This document shows positions 17,525 through 27,207 of a DNA stretch of 64,000 nucleotides, piece by piece. The stretch is taken from NCBI RefSeq assembly GCF_042683745.1, contig NZ_JBHUJX010000022.1, forward strand, positions 1-64,000, given 5' to 3'. The stretch is from Pseudoneobacillus sp042683745 (GTDB lineage: Bacteria > Bacillota > Bacilli > Bacillales > Cytobacillaceae). The notes under the pieces are model-generated. The model had not been told where the DNA came from. It saw only the letters and a program-made list of their open reading frames with translations, and ran no database searches. The position numbers and the translations under genes are program-made. The stretch's first letter is position 1. The number at the start of each line of letters is the position of its first letter.

Positions 17525-18388
17525 ATGGAGATTCGTCAACTTCAATCTTTTAAAGCAGTAGTTGAATTAAATAGCTTTACAAAGGCTGCTCACACATTAC
17601 AGTACTCACAGGCATCGATCACTTCTCATATTCAGCAACTTGAGGATGAGCTTGGATTTTCCTTATTTGATCGATTGGGCAAACAAATTCAATTAACAAA
17701 AATGGGAAAGGATTTGTATCAGTACTCAGTAGAATTACTAACGGTGTATTCAAAGATCAAACATATTTCATCAGACGATCATACAATGAAGGGTGAAATC
17801 CGTGTTGGTGCAGCCGAAACGTTGACTGTTTACAAGCTAGGATCAGTGATATCAAAGTATAAAAAGGCTTATCCGGAAGTTACTTTTTCTCTCATTAATG
17901 ATCATTGTAGTCTTCTGCGTGAGAGACTACATTCAGGAGAATTAGATATGGCGATCACATTAGAACCAAAGGTCAATGACCCTCATTTGATTACAGAAAT
18001 CTGGTCAGAGGAGCCATTAGTATTTGTTGGGGATAGCAACCATTCTGTAAAGTCTATAGAGGAAGCAGATGGGGAATGTTTTATTTTTAGTGCAAATAAT
18101 TGTGAGTTAAGACAATTTTTCGAAGGATATTTGATTGCGAATGGAATCAATACTTATAGTCATTTGGAGTTTACTAGTATGGAAGCCATAAAACAATGTG
18201 TTGTAAGTGGATTAGGGATTAGCTTGATGCCATACATAAGTATAGAAGCTCTGTTACGAGATGAAAAAATGAAAGTCATTGTGTCGTCTGATGAAAATCC
18301 TATGTTTTATGCACAAATCTCCTATCACAAAAACAAATGGTTGTCGAAAGCTCACGAGAAGTTTATTGAGATGGTTTTGGGAGGCTAG
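17525..18388 (+). CDS. LysR family transcriptional regulator
   Basis: A 287-residue regulator. The N-terminal winged HTH (MEIRQLQSFKAVVELNSFTKAA, QYSQASITSHIQQLE, RLGKQIQLTKMG) is followed by the periplasmic-binding-like effector domain (GEIRVGAAETLTVYKL, residues about 90-285). ATG 17525 is used because AAAGGAGG lies at 17510-17517; the frame is open back to 17495 but without a ribosome site. It probably regulates the divergent isochorismatase-family gene; the inducer is unknown. Confidence 0.92.
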   Translation: MEIRQLQSFKAVVELNSFTKAAHTLQYSQASITSHIQQLEDELGFSLFDRLGKQIQLTKMGKDLYQYSVELLTVYSKIKHISSDDHTMKGEIRVGAAETLTVYKLGSVISKYKKAYPEVTFSLINDHCSLLRERLHSGELDMAITLEPKVNDPHLITEIWSEEPLVFVGDSNHSVKSIEEADGECFIFSANNCELRQFFEGYLIANGINTYSHLEFTSMEAIKQCVVSGLGISLMPYISIEALLRDEKMKVIVSSDENPMFYAQISYHKNKWLSKAHEKFIEMVLGG

Positions 18389-18561
18389 ACGGGAAAATAT
18401 GTATTAGGAATTCCCAAATATCATCAAGTATCCATTACTCGGGTGGACTCAACAATAGTCAATTCTTACTCAAATTTACCATTCTGTTGAAGAAGTTCAT
18501 CATGATAATGGTAAAATGATAAAGTTAATAATAGAAAACTGTCTAGAAAGGAAATGAGCCA

Positions 18562-19074
18562 GTGAACGAAAAAAACGCACAGTATTGGATTAATAATCTA
18601 GATTTAATTCCCCATCCTGAAGGTGGATTTTATAAAAGTACATACAGTTCCGAGTCCATCATTTCAGACAAAAGTGTAGTAAGCAACGGAAACAAACGTA
18701 AACTATACACGAGCATTTATTTCCTGCTAAGATCAGGTGACATCTCGCATTTACATAGGCTCAAATCAGATGAGCTTTGGTATTTTCATGGGGGAAGTCC
18801 ACTAACCGTTCATGTGATTGATGAGAGTGGTGAATATCATGAAATGAAATTAGGCTTGGATCTTGAAAATGGGGAAGTACCTCAAGTATTAGTACCGAAA
18901 AATTCAATCTTTGGATCATCCGTAATGGAGGAGGGGACTTTCTCATTAGTTGGCTGTATGGTTTCCCCAGGGTTTGATTTTGAAGATTTCGAACTGTTTA
19001 ATCAGGATGATTTATTGAAGATATATCCTGAACATGAGGAAATCATAAGAAAAATGGCATATAAGACTAAATAA
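18562..19074 (+). CDS. cupin-fold protein, DUF985 (YML079-like)
   Basis: A 170-residue RmlC-like cupin. The DUF985 signature opens the protein: YWINNLDLIPHPEGGFYKSTY. The barrel motif SGDISHLHRLKSDELWYFHGG contains the metal-type His/Glu cluster, and VSPGFDFEDFELF closes it. The family has known structures but no agreed reaction. GTG 18562 follows AGAAAGGAAATGA. It is monocistronic and ended by the hairpin at 19082. Confidence 0.88.
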   Translation: MNEKNAQYWINNLDLIPHPEGGFYKSTYSSESIISDKSVVSNGNKRKLYTSIYFLLRSGDISHLHRLKSDELWYFHGGSPLTVHVIDESGEYHEMKLGLDLENGEVPQVLVPKNSIFGSSVMEEGTFSLVGCMVSPGFDFEDFELFNQDDLLKIYPEHEEIIRKMAYKTK

Positions 19075-19081
19075 GAAAAGG

Positions 19082-19116
19082 AAAGGGCACATCCATTAAT
19101 AATGGATAGTGCCTTT
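19082..19116 (+). terminator. terminator after the DUF985 gene
   Basis: AAAGGGCACATCCATT pairs with AATGGATAGTGCCTTT with one bulge, eight bases after the stop. The tail (ACTGTTTG) is poor in T. Confidence 0.7.
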
Positions 19117-19128
19117 ACTGTTTGATGA

Positions 19129-19311
19129 TTAAATATAAACCTGTTCTTCTTTTTCCATTTCTAATGCCGTTACAATATAGGCAAACCCATTCAGTAACAA
19201 ATAAACAACATTGGATTGAACACGTTCAACTTCTCCTAAATACGTATTTAATATAATAAAAATTGAAAATAAAACAACAAAGAATAAAGCGATTTTATTA
19301 AAAATGTTCAT
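19129..19311 (-). CDS. small single- or two-helix membrane protein
   Basis: A protein of about 60 residues, MNIFNKIALFFVVLFSIFI, with a strong N-terminal TM helix and a second hydrophobic stretch (VVYLLLNGFAYIVTALEM) ending in an acidic tail. The frame is open to 19350, but GAAGGGG at about 19327-19321 fits ATG 19311. It is not recognised as any named family; it looks like the small conserved membrane proteins common in Bacillus. Confidence 0.6.
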   Translation of the reverse strand: MNIFNKIALFFVVLFSIFIILNTYLGEVERVQSNVVYLLLNGFAYIVTALEMEKEEQVYI

Positions 19312-19393
19312 TCCAATCAGCCCCTTCTTTAAGAATCTTATTTTAATCATATTTATGTAAAGCTAGTCCTATGCAGTCAATAAAACAAACTCC

Positions 19394-19448
19394 CTTTAGT
19401 AATTTAAAGCAGTGGGGGACTGTCCCCCGCTGCTTTAAATTACTAAAG
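19394..19448. repeat. 55-bp near-perfect palindrome (REP-like)
   Basis: CTTTAGTAATTTAAAGCAG (19394-19412) is the exact reverse complement of 19430-19448. Between them GGGGGA and TCCCCC extend the stem to about 26 bp with a three-base loop; the only non-Watson-Crick pair is one T-G. No long U-tract follows on either strand. It lies between two minus-strand genes. The GGGGAC/GTCCCC core resembles REP-type palindromes of other Firmicutes. Confidence 0.8.
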
Positions 19449-19490
19449 TCAAAAAACGCTCAGAGTTATTCTGAGCGGGATGAAAACTTA

Positions 19491-20249
19491 TTATTTAAGA
19501 AAAGAAAATATTTCCGGGACTCTTTCTCTGAAAAACATGTAGCTATGTTCGCCGCCGTTAATGAAATTGGATTTAATATGAGGTATCTTTTCTTTTAAAA
19601 TATTAAATATTGATTGGTTGGAAAATAAAAATTCTCTATTTATCATCTCTCCTTTTCCCTCTTTATCTCCCCAATCCATATAAAAACTTTCAATAGGCGA
19701 CATATCTGAATTTTTTAGTAGTTTTTCCATTTCTTCTTGGTTACGCCAGAATGCAGAAGATAGAGCCACTATATTTTTGAAGATATGAGGATAACGACAC
19801 GCAGCAAAAACGGAAATAAGTCCGCCTAAAGAAATTCCCCCCATTGCCGTATAATCAATTAACGTACGATATTTTTGATCAATCAGAGGCTTTAACTCGT
19901 GGGTTATGAAGTCAACATACGCCATTCCTTTACCACCTTGATCACAATAATAACCTAAGATTTTCTCGCTATATTTACCGTGTATCCAGGGACAATACTC
20001 ATTTATTCGCTCTTCGCTATTTTGGTCAATACCAACGACGATAACTTCCAATGAATTTTCATTTAAATAGTTTTCAAGTGATAAAGAGATACCACCAATC
20101 GCATCACAATCACGAAATACGTTTTGACCATCATGCATATATAATACGGGATAGCGCTTATTTTCTTTCTGGTAATCTTTTGGTGTGTATACTCTGATCT
20201 TTCTGTCTTGATTAAATGTGCTTATATGTACGGAGAATATTTCTAACAT
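19491..20249 (-). CDS. alpha/beta-hydrolase esterase (Fes/BesA-like)
   Basis: A 252-residue putative esterase (esterase D/Fes family). PVLYMHDGQNVF is the typical N-terminal strand, and GGISLGGL holds the nucleophile Ser in a G-x-S-x-G elbow. SGGEHSYMFFRERVPEIF-type sequence near the C-terminus supplies the catalytic His. It resembles siderophore trilactone hydrolases, but no siderophore genes are nearby, so the substrate remains open. ATG 20249 is chosen over an in-frame GTG at 20258, because AGAAGGTG at 20263-20256 overlaps the latter. Confidence 0.88.
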   Translation of the reverse strand: MLEIFSVHISTFNQDRKIRVYTPKDYQKENKRYPVLYMHDGQNVFRDCDAIGGISLSLENYLNENSLEVIVVGIDQNSEERINEYCPWIHGKYSEKILGYYCDQGGKGMAYVDFITHELKPLIDQKYRTLIDYTAMGGISLGGLISVFAACRYPHIFKNIVALSSAFWRNQEEMEKLLKNSDMSPIESFYMDWGDKEGKGEMINREFLFSNQSIFNILKEKIPHIKSNFINGGEHSYMFFRERVPEIFSFLK

Positions 20250-20515
20250 GTTATACACCTTCTATTAATGTAAAGATTATCAATCTTTAAGTTCTTAATA
20301 CCTTTATTCTCTTCGAAATCGGTGACCCATGACAATATAAATTTCAAAGCAATTTATTCCTCTAATTCTCCAATAGTAGTCCATTTTTTTACGACTGTCA
20401 CGTCTTATGAATACCGCAAATAGAAGCTAGGGTTATGATAAAATAAAATAATCATGTTCATGAACGAATCAGTCAAGCCTATTAATTGTAAGGAGAACAT
20501 TAAAAGGAGTAACCA

Positions 20516-21406
20516 ATGAAAGAAACGATCCAAAACCTTTTACAAAAAGTAAAAAAAGAGTGTAAGTCTTTCTGCCATTTAATCAGCATTGCACCATTTG
20601 CTTCAGGAGTTGAAAATTGTGTATTTAAAGCCTATACAGAAGAATGGAAAGAGGTAGTCATCAGGGTACCGTGGCAAAGGAGATACATAGACGAGCAAAA
20701 TGAATATGTGGACACGAGAATCAGTCTTGAAAAAGAGAGGAAACTAAATCAACATTGTTATGATTATGGAATTCCTGTCCCTAAGATTCATTACACGCAT
20801 TTATCAGATTCAATTGATTTTATCATTGAGGAATTTGTTGCAGGAAATGATAAAGATATACCCTTTCTTGAAATGGGGAAGCTTACACATCAGCTGCATC
20901 ATATCGAATTTCTCCCTACTATATTAGATCCTAATCATTTTACTTATTATCTTTCGAACCGAATTGTAGAGCGTATGAAAATGGTTGAACCGGTTCTTAA
21001 GCAACAGTTCTACCTTCCGGAACCTAAAGAAATACAATCAATTCTTGAATCTTATCCTTTTCAACTACGGCTTTTACATATGGACATACGTCCAGAAAAT
21101 TTGATATTTCATAATTCGAAAATTAAAGCCGTGTTCGACTGGACCAATGCCTTAATCGGTGACCCAGTACTAGAATTGATGAGAATAAAAGATTATGGCT
21201 ATCTCAATGAGGATTTTATGGAGGGATATGAGAATGGTGAGGCTGAGTTAGCACGTGTCCCGGATCTAGTTAAATGGTTTTATCAAATAGACACCTCTGC
21301 TATGCTGACGAATCTATTTATTACCGGACTAAATGATTTCAAACAGGGTGAAAAAGCGAAGTTCCGTTTACTTTCTCTTTATGAAAGGATTCAAAAAGCT
21401 TTGTAG
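20516..21406 (+). CDS. aminoglycoside phosphotransferase-fold kinase
   Basis: A 296-residue APH/choline-kinase-like protein. The Brenner motif LRLLHMDIRPENLIFHN (catalytic Asp near 189) and the metal motif AVFDWTNALIGDPVLEL (Asp near 207) are intact; IIEEFVAGND supplies the hinge. Members phosphorylate antibiotics or small metabolites; the closeness to any aminoglycoside enzyme cannot be judged by eye, so resistance should not be assumed. ATG 20516 follows AAAAGGAGTAAC. Confidence 0.87.
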   Translation: MKETIQNLLQKVKKECKSFCHLISIAPFASGVENCVFKAYTEEWKEVVIRVPWQRRYIDEQNEYVDTRISLEKERKLNQHCYDYGIPVPKIHYTHLSDSIDFIIEEFVAGNDKDIPFLEMGKLTHQLHHIEFLPTILDPNHFTYYLSNRIVERMKMVEPVLKQQFYLPEPKEIQSILESYPFQLRLLHMDIRPENLIFHNSKIKAVFDWTNALIGDPVLELMRIKDYGYLNEDFMEGYENGEAELARVPDLVKWFYQIDTSAMLTNLFITGLNDFKQGEKAKFRLLSLYERIQKAL

Positions 21407-21457
21407 GTTTTTACATAAATAATGTTTTGAATTTCTTTTTATTAGATACGAAATACC

Positions 21458-21523
21458 TTAAATTAGGTGCCATCGTCCTTTTTAGTAGTGGATGTAGAAA
21501 ACTTGGAATTTGGCACCTATTTA
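21458..21523. repeat. inverted repeat near the RNase J 3' end
   Basis: TTAAATTAGGTGCCA (21458-21472) pairs with TGGCACCTATTTA (21511-21523) with one bulged base around a 38-base loop. It lies between the convergent APH-type and RNase J genes. No U-tract follows, so a terminator role is only possible. Confidence 0.45.
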
Positions 21524-21531
21524 GTAACACA

Positions 21532-23202
21532 TCATATTTCAATAATAATTGGCAGAATCATTGGTTTTCTTCTTGTATGTGTAAATAGATATTGGCCAAC
21601 TGACTTTTTTATACCTTGTTTCATCACATTCCATTGGCGTATATTTTCATCTTGAAATTCATTAATTGTTTTTTTAACAAGGCGATTTATATCTCTTAGA
21701 AGATTTTCAGAATCCTTAACATATACGAATCCTCGAGTAATAGTGTCAGGTCCTGAAATAATCTTTCGTTCCGTTTTACTTATCGTTAAAACGATAACAA
21801 GCATCCCATCTTCAGAAAGTTGTTTTCGATCCCGTAACACAATCTCACCGACATCACCAACACTCACCCCATCTACATAAGTATCCCCTGCTGAAATGTT
21901 TCGAGTCTGACGTGCAAGTGAGTTTTCAATATCAACAACTTCACCATTTTTAATGATAAAAGTGTTTCCTTTTTCAACTCCTACGGATTCAGCTAACAAA
22001 CGGTGATGATATAGCATTCTATATTCACCGTGAATCGGAATAAAATAGGTTGGCTTCATTAATGTTAACATAAGCTTTAAGTCTTCCTGATAACCATGTC
22101 CAGAAACATGCATTCCGGTTGTGCTTCCAGATCCATAAATGACTTTTGCACCTAGTTGAAATAAATTATCGATAATTCTAGAAACATCCCGTTCATTCCC
22201 AGGTATTGGGGATGCTGCTAAAATAACGGTGTCTCCAGGATAAATGGCTACATCTCGGAAGTTTGCACTTGCCAAGCGGGCTAGAGCCGCCAACGGTTCG
22301 CCTTGACTTCCTGTACATAGAATAGCTACCTTTTCAGGTGACATACCTTCAATTTCATGTGCTTCAATCAGCATTCCTTCAGGAACCTGCAAATAGCCAC
22401 GTTCGATAGCGACATCCACAACATTTACCATGCTTCGACCAAGTAAGGCGAGCTTTCGATTTGTTTTAATGGCAGCATTCACTACTTGCTGAACACGATT
22501 TACATTCGATGCAAAGGTAGAGACAATGACTTTTCCTTGTGCTTTCAGGAACGCCTCATCCATATGACTAGCTACCATACGCTCCGATGGTGTTAGTCCA
22601 GTTCGTTCAGCATTCGTACTTTCAGATAATAAGACTAAGACACCTTGTTTACCAATTTCGGCCATTTTATGAATATCCGAATATTGATTATTTGCAGGTG
22701 TAAGATCGAATTTAAAGTCGCCAGTATGAACGACATTTCCTCCCGGTGTATGAAATACGATACCTAAACAATCAGGAATGCTATGGCTTACTTTAAAAAA
22801 AGTTACATTTATCTCCTCGAACTCGAGTTTAGCATCCGAGTCAACTGGAATAAGTTGTGTATCTCCTAATAGTCGATGCTCATTTAATTTTAATTCAATT
22901 AATCCAAGCGTAAAACGTGTAGCATAAATAGGGACGTTTATTTTTTTCAGAAAGTAAGGAATACCACCGATATGATCCTCGTGTCCATGAGTTACAATTA
23001 AAGCTCGGATTTTATCTTTATTTTCTTCCAAATAAGTAATATCAGGAATAATTAAATCAATTCCTAATAAACTTTCATCTGGAAACTTACCGCCACAATC
23101 AATGATAATCATTTCATTTGCATATTGGACCACATACATGTTTTTTCCTATTTCATTGATGCCACCTAAAGCGAAAATGGATAATGTATTATTTGTATCC
23201 AA
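21532..23202 (-). CDS. ribonuclease J
   Basis: A 556-residue metallo-beta-lactamase/beta-CASP RNase. The zinc motif is complete (THGHEDHIGG, His72/His74/Asp76/His77). VHTGDFKFD, the beta-CASP block, and HVSGHGYQEDLKLM are present, and MLPIIIEI closes the C-terminal domain. RNase J performs 5'-3' exonucleolytic and endonucleolytic RNA decay. Several stretches (TPANNQYSDI, NAERTGLTPSE, GDTVILAASPIPG) remind me of RNase J2, yet the active site is of J1 type, so this may be a third paralogue. TTG 23202 has GGGAGG eight bases upstream. Confidence 0.95.
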   Translation of the reverse strand: MDTNNTLSIFALGGINEIGKNMYVVQYANEMIIIDCGGKFPDESLLGIDLIIPDITYLEENKDKIRALIVTHGHEDHIGGIPYFLKKINVPIYATRFTLGLIELKLNEHRLLGDTQLIPVDSDAKLEFEEINVTFFKVSHSIPDCLGIVFHTPGGNVVHTGDFKFDLTPANNQYSDIHKMAEIGKQGVLVLLSESTNAERTGLTPSERMVASHMDEAFLKAQGKVIVSTFASNVNRVQQVVNAAIKTNRKLALLGRSMVNVVDVAIERGYLQVPEGMLIEAHEIEGMSPEKVAILCTGSQGEPLAALARLASANFRDVAIYPGDTVILAASPIPGNERDVSRIIDNLFQLGAKVIYGSGSTTGMHVSGHGYQEDLKLMLTLMKPTYFIPIHGEYRMLYHHRLLAESVGVEKGNTFIIKNGEVVDIENSLARQTRNISAGDTYVDGVSVGDVGEIVLRDRKQLSEDGMLVIVLTISKTERKIISGPDTITRGFVYVKDSENLLRDINRLVKKTINEFQDENIRQWNVMKQGIKKSVGQYLFTHTRRKPMILPIIIEI

Positions 23203-23382
23203 AATGATTTCCTCCCACTTTTAATCAGATACATTTATTATTTCCAGATTCACTCCTATTATTTGGAATCATAATTTTCACACTGGATTCATGTACCTCT
23301 AAAAGAAGATTACTTTGGAATATACATCTATAAAATTTGATCACTGAGCTACTACATCAACTGGAAAACCGGTGCATTCCTA

Positions 23383-26300
23383 TTAAATCATTAAAATCTC
23401 CCGAATATCCTCTTCTGTCAGCGTGTATGAGTTTTTTTCCTTAGGATCAATGATTTCTTCCACAAGGTGTCTTTTTTTCTCCTGCAATTCATTCATCTTT
23501 TCTTCTATTGTGCCTCGAGAAACAAGTTTGATGACTTGAACGACCTTCGTTTGTCCAATACGATGGGCTCGGTCAGCGGCTTGATCTTCAACGGCAGGGT
23601 TCCACCATAAATCATAGAGAATAACAGTATCGGCACCTGTTAAGTTTAGTCCTGTCCCCCCAGCTTTTAAGGAAATGAGAAATAGATCTCGTTCGCCTTC
23701 ATTAAACCGATGACAAATCTGAACCCGTTCCTCTGATGCTGTTTGACCATCTAGGTAGAAAAAGGGCATGCTTTGATTCGTTAATTCTCTCCCAATTAGG
23801 GCCAACATTTTCGTGAATTGTGAGAAGATCAGTACTCTTCTACCGGAAATCCTTGATTCCTCAATTATCTGCATAAGCTGTTTAAATTTTGCTGAGCTGC
23901 CTTTATAACCGTCTACGAACAATGCTGGGTGGCAACAAATTTGTCGTAAACGGGTTAGACCGGCAAGAATTTTGATTTTGTTCTTCCGAAAGGTATTCTT
24001 GTCTAAATGTTTTAAAGTGTCTTCTCGAAGCTTTGCTAAATAAGCGGCATATAGTTTCTTCTGGTCTGGAAGCAATTCCACTGTGTCTATTGTCTCCATT
24101 TTTTGAGGAAGCTCTGAAAGTACATCCTCCTTCAGCCTGCGGAGCAGAAAAGGACGAACTCTTCGGGAAACCTTTTCCTTTGTAAGCTGACTAAATTCCT
24201 TTAATCCAAGGAACAGTTCAGGAAAGACTACGTGAAAAATAGACCATAGCTCCTCTACGGAATTCTCTACAGGAGTTCCTGTTAGGGCGAAGCGATATTC
24301 AGCCTTTATCCTTTTCACAGCCCGTGCTGTTTGGGTCAATGGATTTTTAAAAGCCTGGGCCTCATCATAAAACACGGTATGAAAATCATTTTCTTCAAAC
24401 CATTTGATATCTCTTCTTAACAACGGATATGAGGTGATGATCACATCAAGATCCATTACTTCCTTTTGAAGTTTCTGTCTTACCTCTTTAGCACCGTCGA
24501 CGACAATGGCTTGGATTTCAGGAGCAAATTTCATTAGTTCATTCAACCAGTTATAGGTTAACGAAGAAGGGCATACAATTAAGACGGGCTGCTTCTTTTT
24601 TCGAATGACAGAAAGTTCAGAGACGATGAATGTAATGCTTTGGAGTGTTTTGCCGAGACCCATATCATCAGCGAGTATACCTCCGAAGCCATAACTTGCC
24701 AATGTTTTTAACCATTTGAACCCACGTTTTTGATAATCCCTTAAAATAGGGGTTAGACTCTTTGGTACCTCAAACATTAACCGTTCTGGATGGTAAAAAT
24801 TATCTAGAAACGCGCGAAACGATTGTTCAAATTGAAAAGTTTCTGGGTGATCGACCGTATCAAGAAGCTGAAGCCCCCTAACAATTGGAACATTTAAGCC
24901 ACTTTCCAGATCCTCATGCTGGATCGGAACTGCATGAAGGAAGCGCTGAATCTCTTCAAATTCTCTTGATTCTAATGAAAGTAATGACCCATTCATTAAT
25001 CGATAATATTTCCGTTTTTCCTCAAGTGCCTCAAGGATTTCACGGATGTGTTTTTCGAAAATACCATCCATCTCAAATTTAAATTCAAGCCAATTGGTCC
25101 GTTCCTTTTGGACTTTTACTCGAATTTTGGGCCGAGCATTTTCTCTAAATATCCGATTTCTCACAGCTGTTGTCGCATAAATTTGGACTAGCTTTTGAAG
25201 CTTCGGAACGGTATGATACAAGAACTCATACTCAAGTTCTTCATTATGTAAAAAATAACCGCCATCCGTCTTTGCGAATTGACTGTCTTCCATTAACTGC
25301 AGAATCTCGCTCTCTTTTTCTAAATCTCTTATGATGACGGAGCGTGAAGACTGTTCTCGTTCCTCTAAAGGATGGATCACCGAGTTTTCATAATGAAACT
25401 CTAGACCGGCAAGCAATCGATTTTTTACTCTGTCTAAATAAAGCTTAGCAATAAGAGGGGTCTTATCAAATTTACTTGCTACAGCTTTTGCTATTTGAAC
25501 GTGACCAATTTTTTTTAATCCTGGAAGCACTTTTTCTAAAAATAGTTCGATTTGCACTTCTGGTATTGGAATATCGCATGTTTCAGATGCCTTTAGCATT
25601 TGTTTAAGCTCCAAAAGACGTTCACAGTCATTCTGATTCATATGGATTAACCTATCATTATATAAAACGAGACTATAGGCATGGAAAACTATAAGTGGAT
25701 CCAGACCTGTTATTCTTAGTTGATAGCTAGAGTCCTCAGCCTCTCTAAGTTCAAAGTGTAAAGGAACCTTTTCGTCCGAAAAGTGAATTTTTTTAAACAC
25801 TTCTTCGGCATACTCTAGCTTTATTAATGGTAGCTTAGTAAGGAGAGGCTCCAGCTGATCCCAGGAAGAAGGGGGAATAAGTAACAAATGGTCAGCACTA
25901 GGATTGATAGATGTTTCTATAAATATTTTCTCATCGTCGATGACACGAATTAACTGCTTTATAACAGCGTCAACATCTTTAGAAAAGCAATACATGCTTG
26001 GATTATATGTAAATGAACGTGAAAGGATTCTTGGCATTCCTTCCTTCACATGTTCAAGAAAGTCTCGAATAGTTTCTACCTTAAATGAGCCAATTCTCAA
26101 CTCTACTCCAAAGAGATACTGATCATTTTCAATTAATACAGGTTGAAAAATAAACTCGACATCAAGAACTTCTCTATTTTCAAAATGAAGTTGATGGCTA
26201 CTGGATCGTTTTTGTTTATCACTAAAGAGATTTAGCAATCCATCTGCAAGTGTTTGATTATTTATTTTCAAACCATTTGGAACCGTTCCTTGACGTTGAT

Positions 26301-26592
26301 GTTCATAAATGGCAATTAAAACAGCGGCAATATGTTGACATTCCTTTTGAAAGGACGCAAGCCTTGGGCAACTGCATGTCGTTAGAAGATTTCTGTTCTC
26401 ATCTTTTTCAATTGTGACTTGGAAATCTTCTGCAGCAATAACCGTTGCCTCACAACGATCAGGACTATAATGGTTGAAAAGAACCTTATTCGTTCGATAA
26501 AAAGAGTCTCCTCTTTTGAAGGAGACTGTACCACACAAATCTTGAATGATCTTATGATTTAATTTGATATTCAGTTTGATTGCTCCTTCCAA
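23383..26592 (-). CDS. SNF2-family DEAD/DEAH helicase with SWIM zinc finger
   Basis: A 1069-residue Swi2/Snf2 ATPase. A SWIM finger is at about 70-90 (CSCPRL, then CQH). A long SNF2-associated region (about 100-590) precedes the helicase core: GILADDMGLGKTLQSI (Walker A, about 640), FYDEAQAFKNP (about 742), ALTGTPVENSVEEL, then DGQTASEERV, SLKAGGTGLNL and DRAHRIGQ of the second RecA domain. It probably remodels protein-DNA or polymerase complexes. The start is uncertain: TTG 26592 has AAGGAAAG upstream, while GGAAGGAG (26590-26583) is better placed for CTG 26574. Confidence 0.94.
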   Translation of the reverse strand: MEGAIKLNIKLNHKIIQDLCGTVSFKRGDSFYRTNKVLFNHYSPDRCEATVIAAEDFQVTIEKDENRNLLTTCSCPRLASFQKECQHIAAVLIAIYEHQRQGTVPNGLKINNQTLADGLLNLFSDKQKRSSSHQLHFENREVLDVEFIFQPVLIENDQYLFGVELRIGSFKVETIRDFLEHVKEGMPRILSRSFTYNPSMYCFSKDVDAVIKQLIRVIDDEKIFIETSINPSADHLLLIPPSSWDQLEPLLTKLPLIKLEYAEEVFKKIHFSDEKVPLHFELREAEDSSYQLRITGLDPLIVFHAYSLVLYNDRLIHMNQNDCERLLELKQMLKASETCDIPIPEVQIELFLEKVLPGLKKIGHVQIAKAVASKFDKTPLIAKLYLDRVKNRLLAGLEFHYENSVIHPLEEREQSSRSVIIRDLEKESEILQLMEDSQFAKTDGGYFLHNEELEYEFLYHTVPKLQKLVQIYATTAVRNRIFRENARPKIRVKVQKERTNWLEFKFEMDGIFEKHIREILEALEEKRKYYRLMNGSLLSLESREFEEIQRFLHAVPIQHEDLESGLNVPIVRGLQLLDTVDHPETFQFEQSFRAFLDNFYHPERLMFEVPKSLTPILRDYQKRGFKWLKTLASYGFGGILADDMGLGKTLQSITFIVSELSVIRKKKQPVLIVCPSSLTYNWLNELMKFAPEIQAIVVDGAKEVRQKLQKEVMDLDVIITSYPLLRRDIKWFEENDFHTVFYDEAQAFKNPLTQTARAVKRIKAEYRFALTGTPVENSVEELWSIFHVVFPELFLGLKEFSQLTKEKVSRRVRPFLLRRLKEDVLSELPQKMETIDTVELLPDQKKLYAAYLAKLREDTLKHLDKNTFRKNKIKILAGLTRLRQICCHPALFVDGYKGSSAKFKQLMQIIEESRISGRRVLIFSQFTKMLALIGRELTNQSMPFFYLDGQTASEERVQICHRFNEGERDLFLISLKAGGTGLNLTGADTVILYDLWWNPAVEDQAADRAHRIGQTKVVQVIKLVSRGTIEEKMNELQEKKRHLVEEIIDPKEKNSYTLTEEDIREILMI

Positions 26593-26647
26593 AGAACTTT
26601 CCTTAAATTATAAAGGTTCTAACAAGAATAGCAAAGTTCTAAGATTG

Positions 26648-26686
26648 AAAAAAGGTCCCTTCAACCAAATGGATGCAGGAACCTTG
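26648..26686 (-). terminator. terminator of the DUF805 gene (minus strand)
   Basis: On the minus strand AAGGTTCC pairs with GGGACCTT, followed by TTTTTT. It begins eight bases after the DUF805 stop. Confidence 0.75.
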
Positions 26687-26693
26687 AAATGAT

Positions 26694-27044
26694 TTAGTTA
26701 TAATTTTTCGGGTTTGGACCGTATTCATTAGCTCCTGGATCGCTATCCAAGAACATAAAAATAATGATAATGATCCATCCGACAAAAGGAATTAAAGAAA
26801 TAAGGAGCCACCAACCACTTCGCCCTGTATCATGCAGCCTTCGAACACCAACGGCAAGAGAAGGAAGCAATACAGCTAAAGAATACAGGCCGCTTAGTAA
26901 AGGAGGCCAATCGAGCATTCCTTCTAGAAATCCAAGAATAAAGGAAATGATCAGGTTAAATAATACAAACATCCAGTATTCCATACGTCTTGCTCTTCCA
27001 CTAAAGCCAACATAGTTCTTCAGTACTTTTAAATACCAGTGCAT
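26694..27044 (-). CDS. DUF805 inner-membrane protein (YhaH-like)
   Basis: A 116-residue membrane protein of the DUF805 family. The signature is clear: WYLKVLKNYVGFSGRARRMEYW at the N-terminus, three hydrophobic helices, VGVRRLHDTGRSGWWLLI, and a C-terminus DSDPGANEYGPNPKNY. Its role is unknown. A GTG at 27053 is in frame but sits inside the ribosome site AAGGGGTGA; ATG 27044 is the start. It is monocistronic, with a terminator at 26686. Confidence 0.9.
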   Translation of the reverse strand: MHWYLKVLKNYVGFSGRARRMEYWMFVLFNLIISFILGFLEGMLDWPPLLSGLYSLAVLLPSLAVGVRRLHDTGRSGWWLLISLIPFVGWIIIIIFMFLDSDPGANEYGPNPKNYN

Positions 27045-27207
27045 AGATATCACCCCTTGTAATTGATTAATTACACTTGTAGCGAGTATTATCTCCTAAT
27101 ATTTACACCTCATGCATATAATTTATGCGAGATAAATTTACTTTCCTTATAAAGTCCTAGGATATATAGTTATAGTAATCATTAATTTAACTGAAAGGAT
27201 TTTCATC

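Noticed and set aside
20516..21406. calling the APH-fold gene an aminoglycoside resistance gene
   Set aside because: Only the general kinase motifs are visible; the family is broad and mostly unrelated to resistance.
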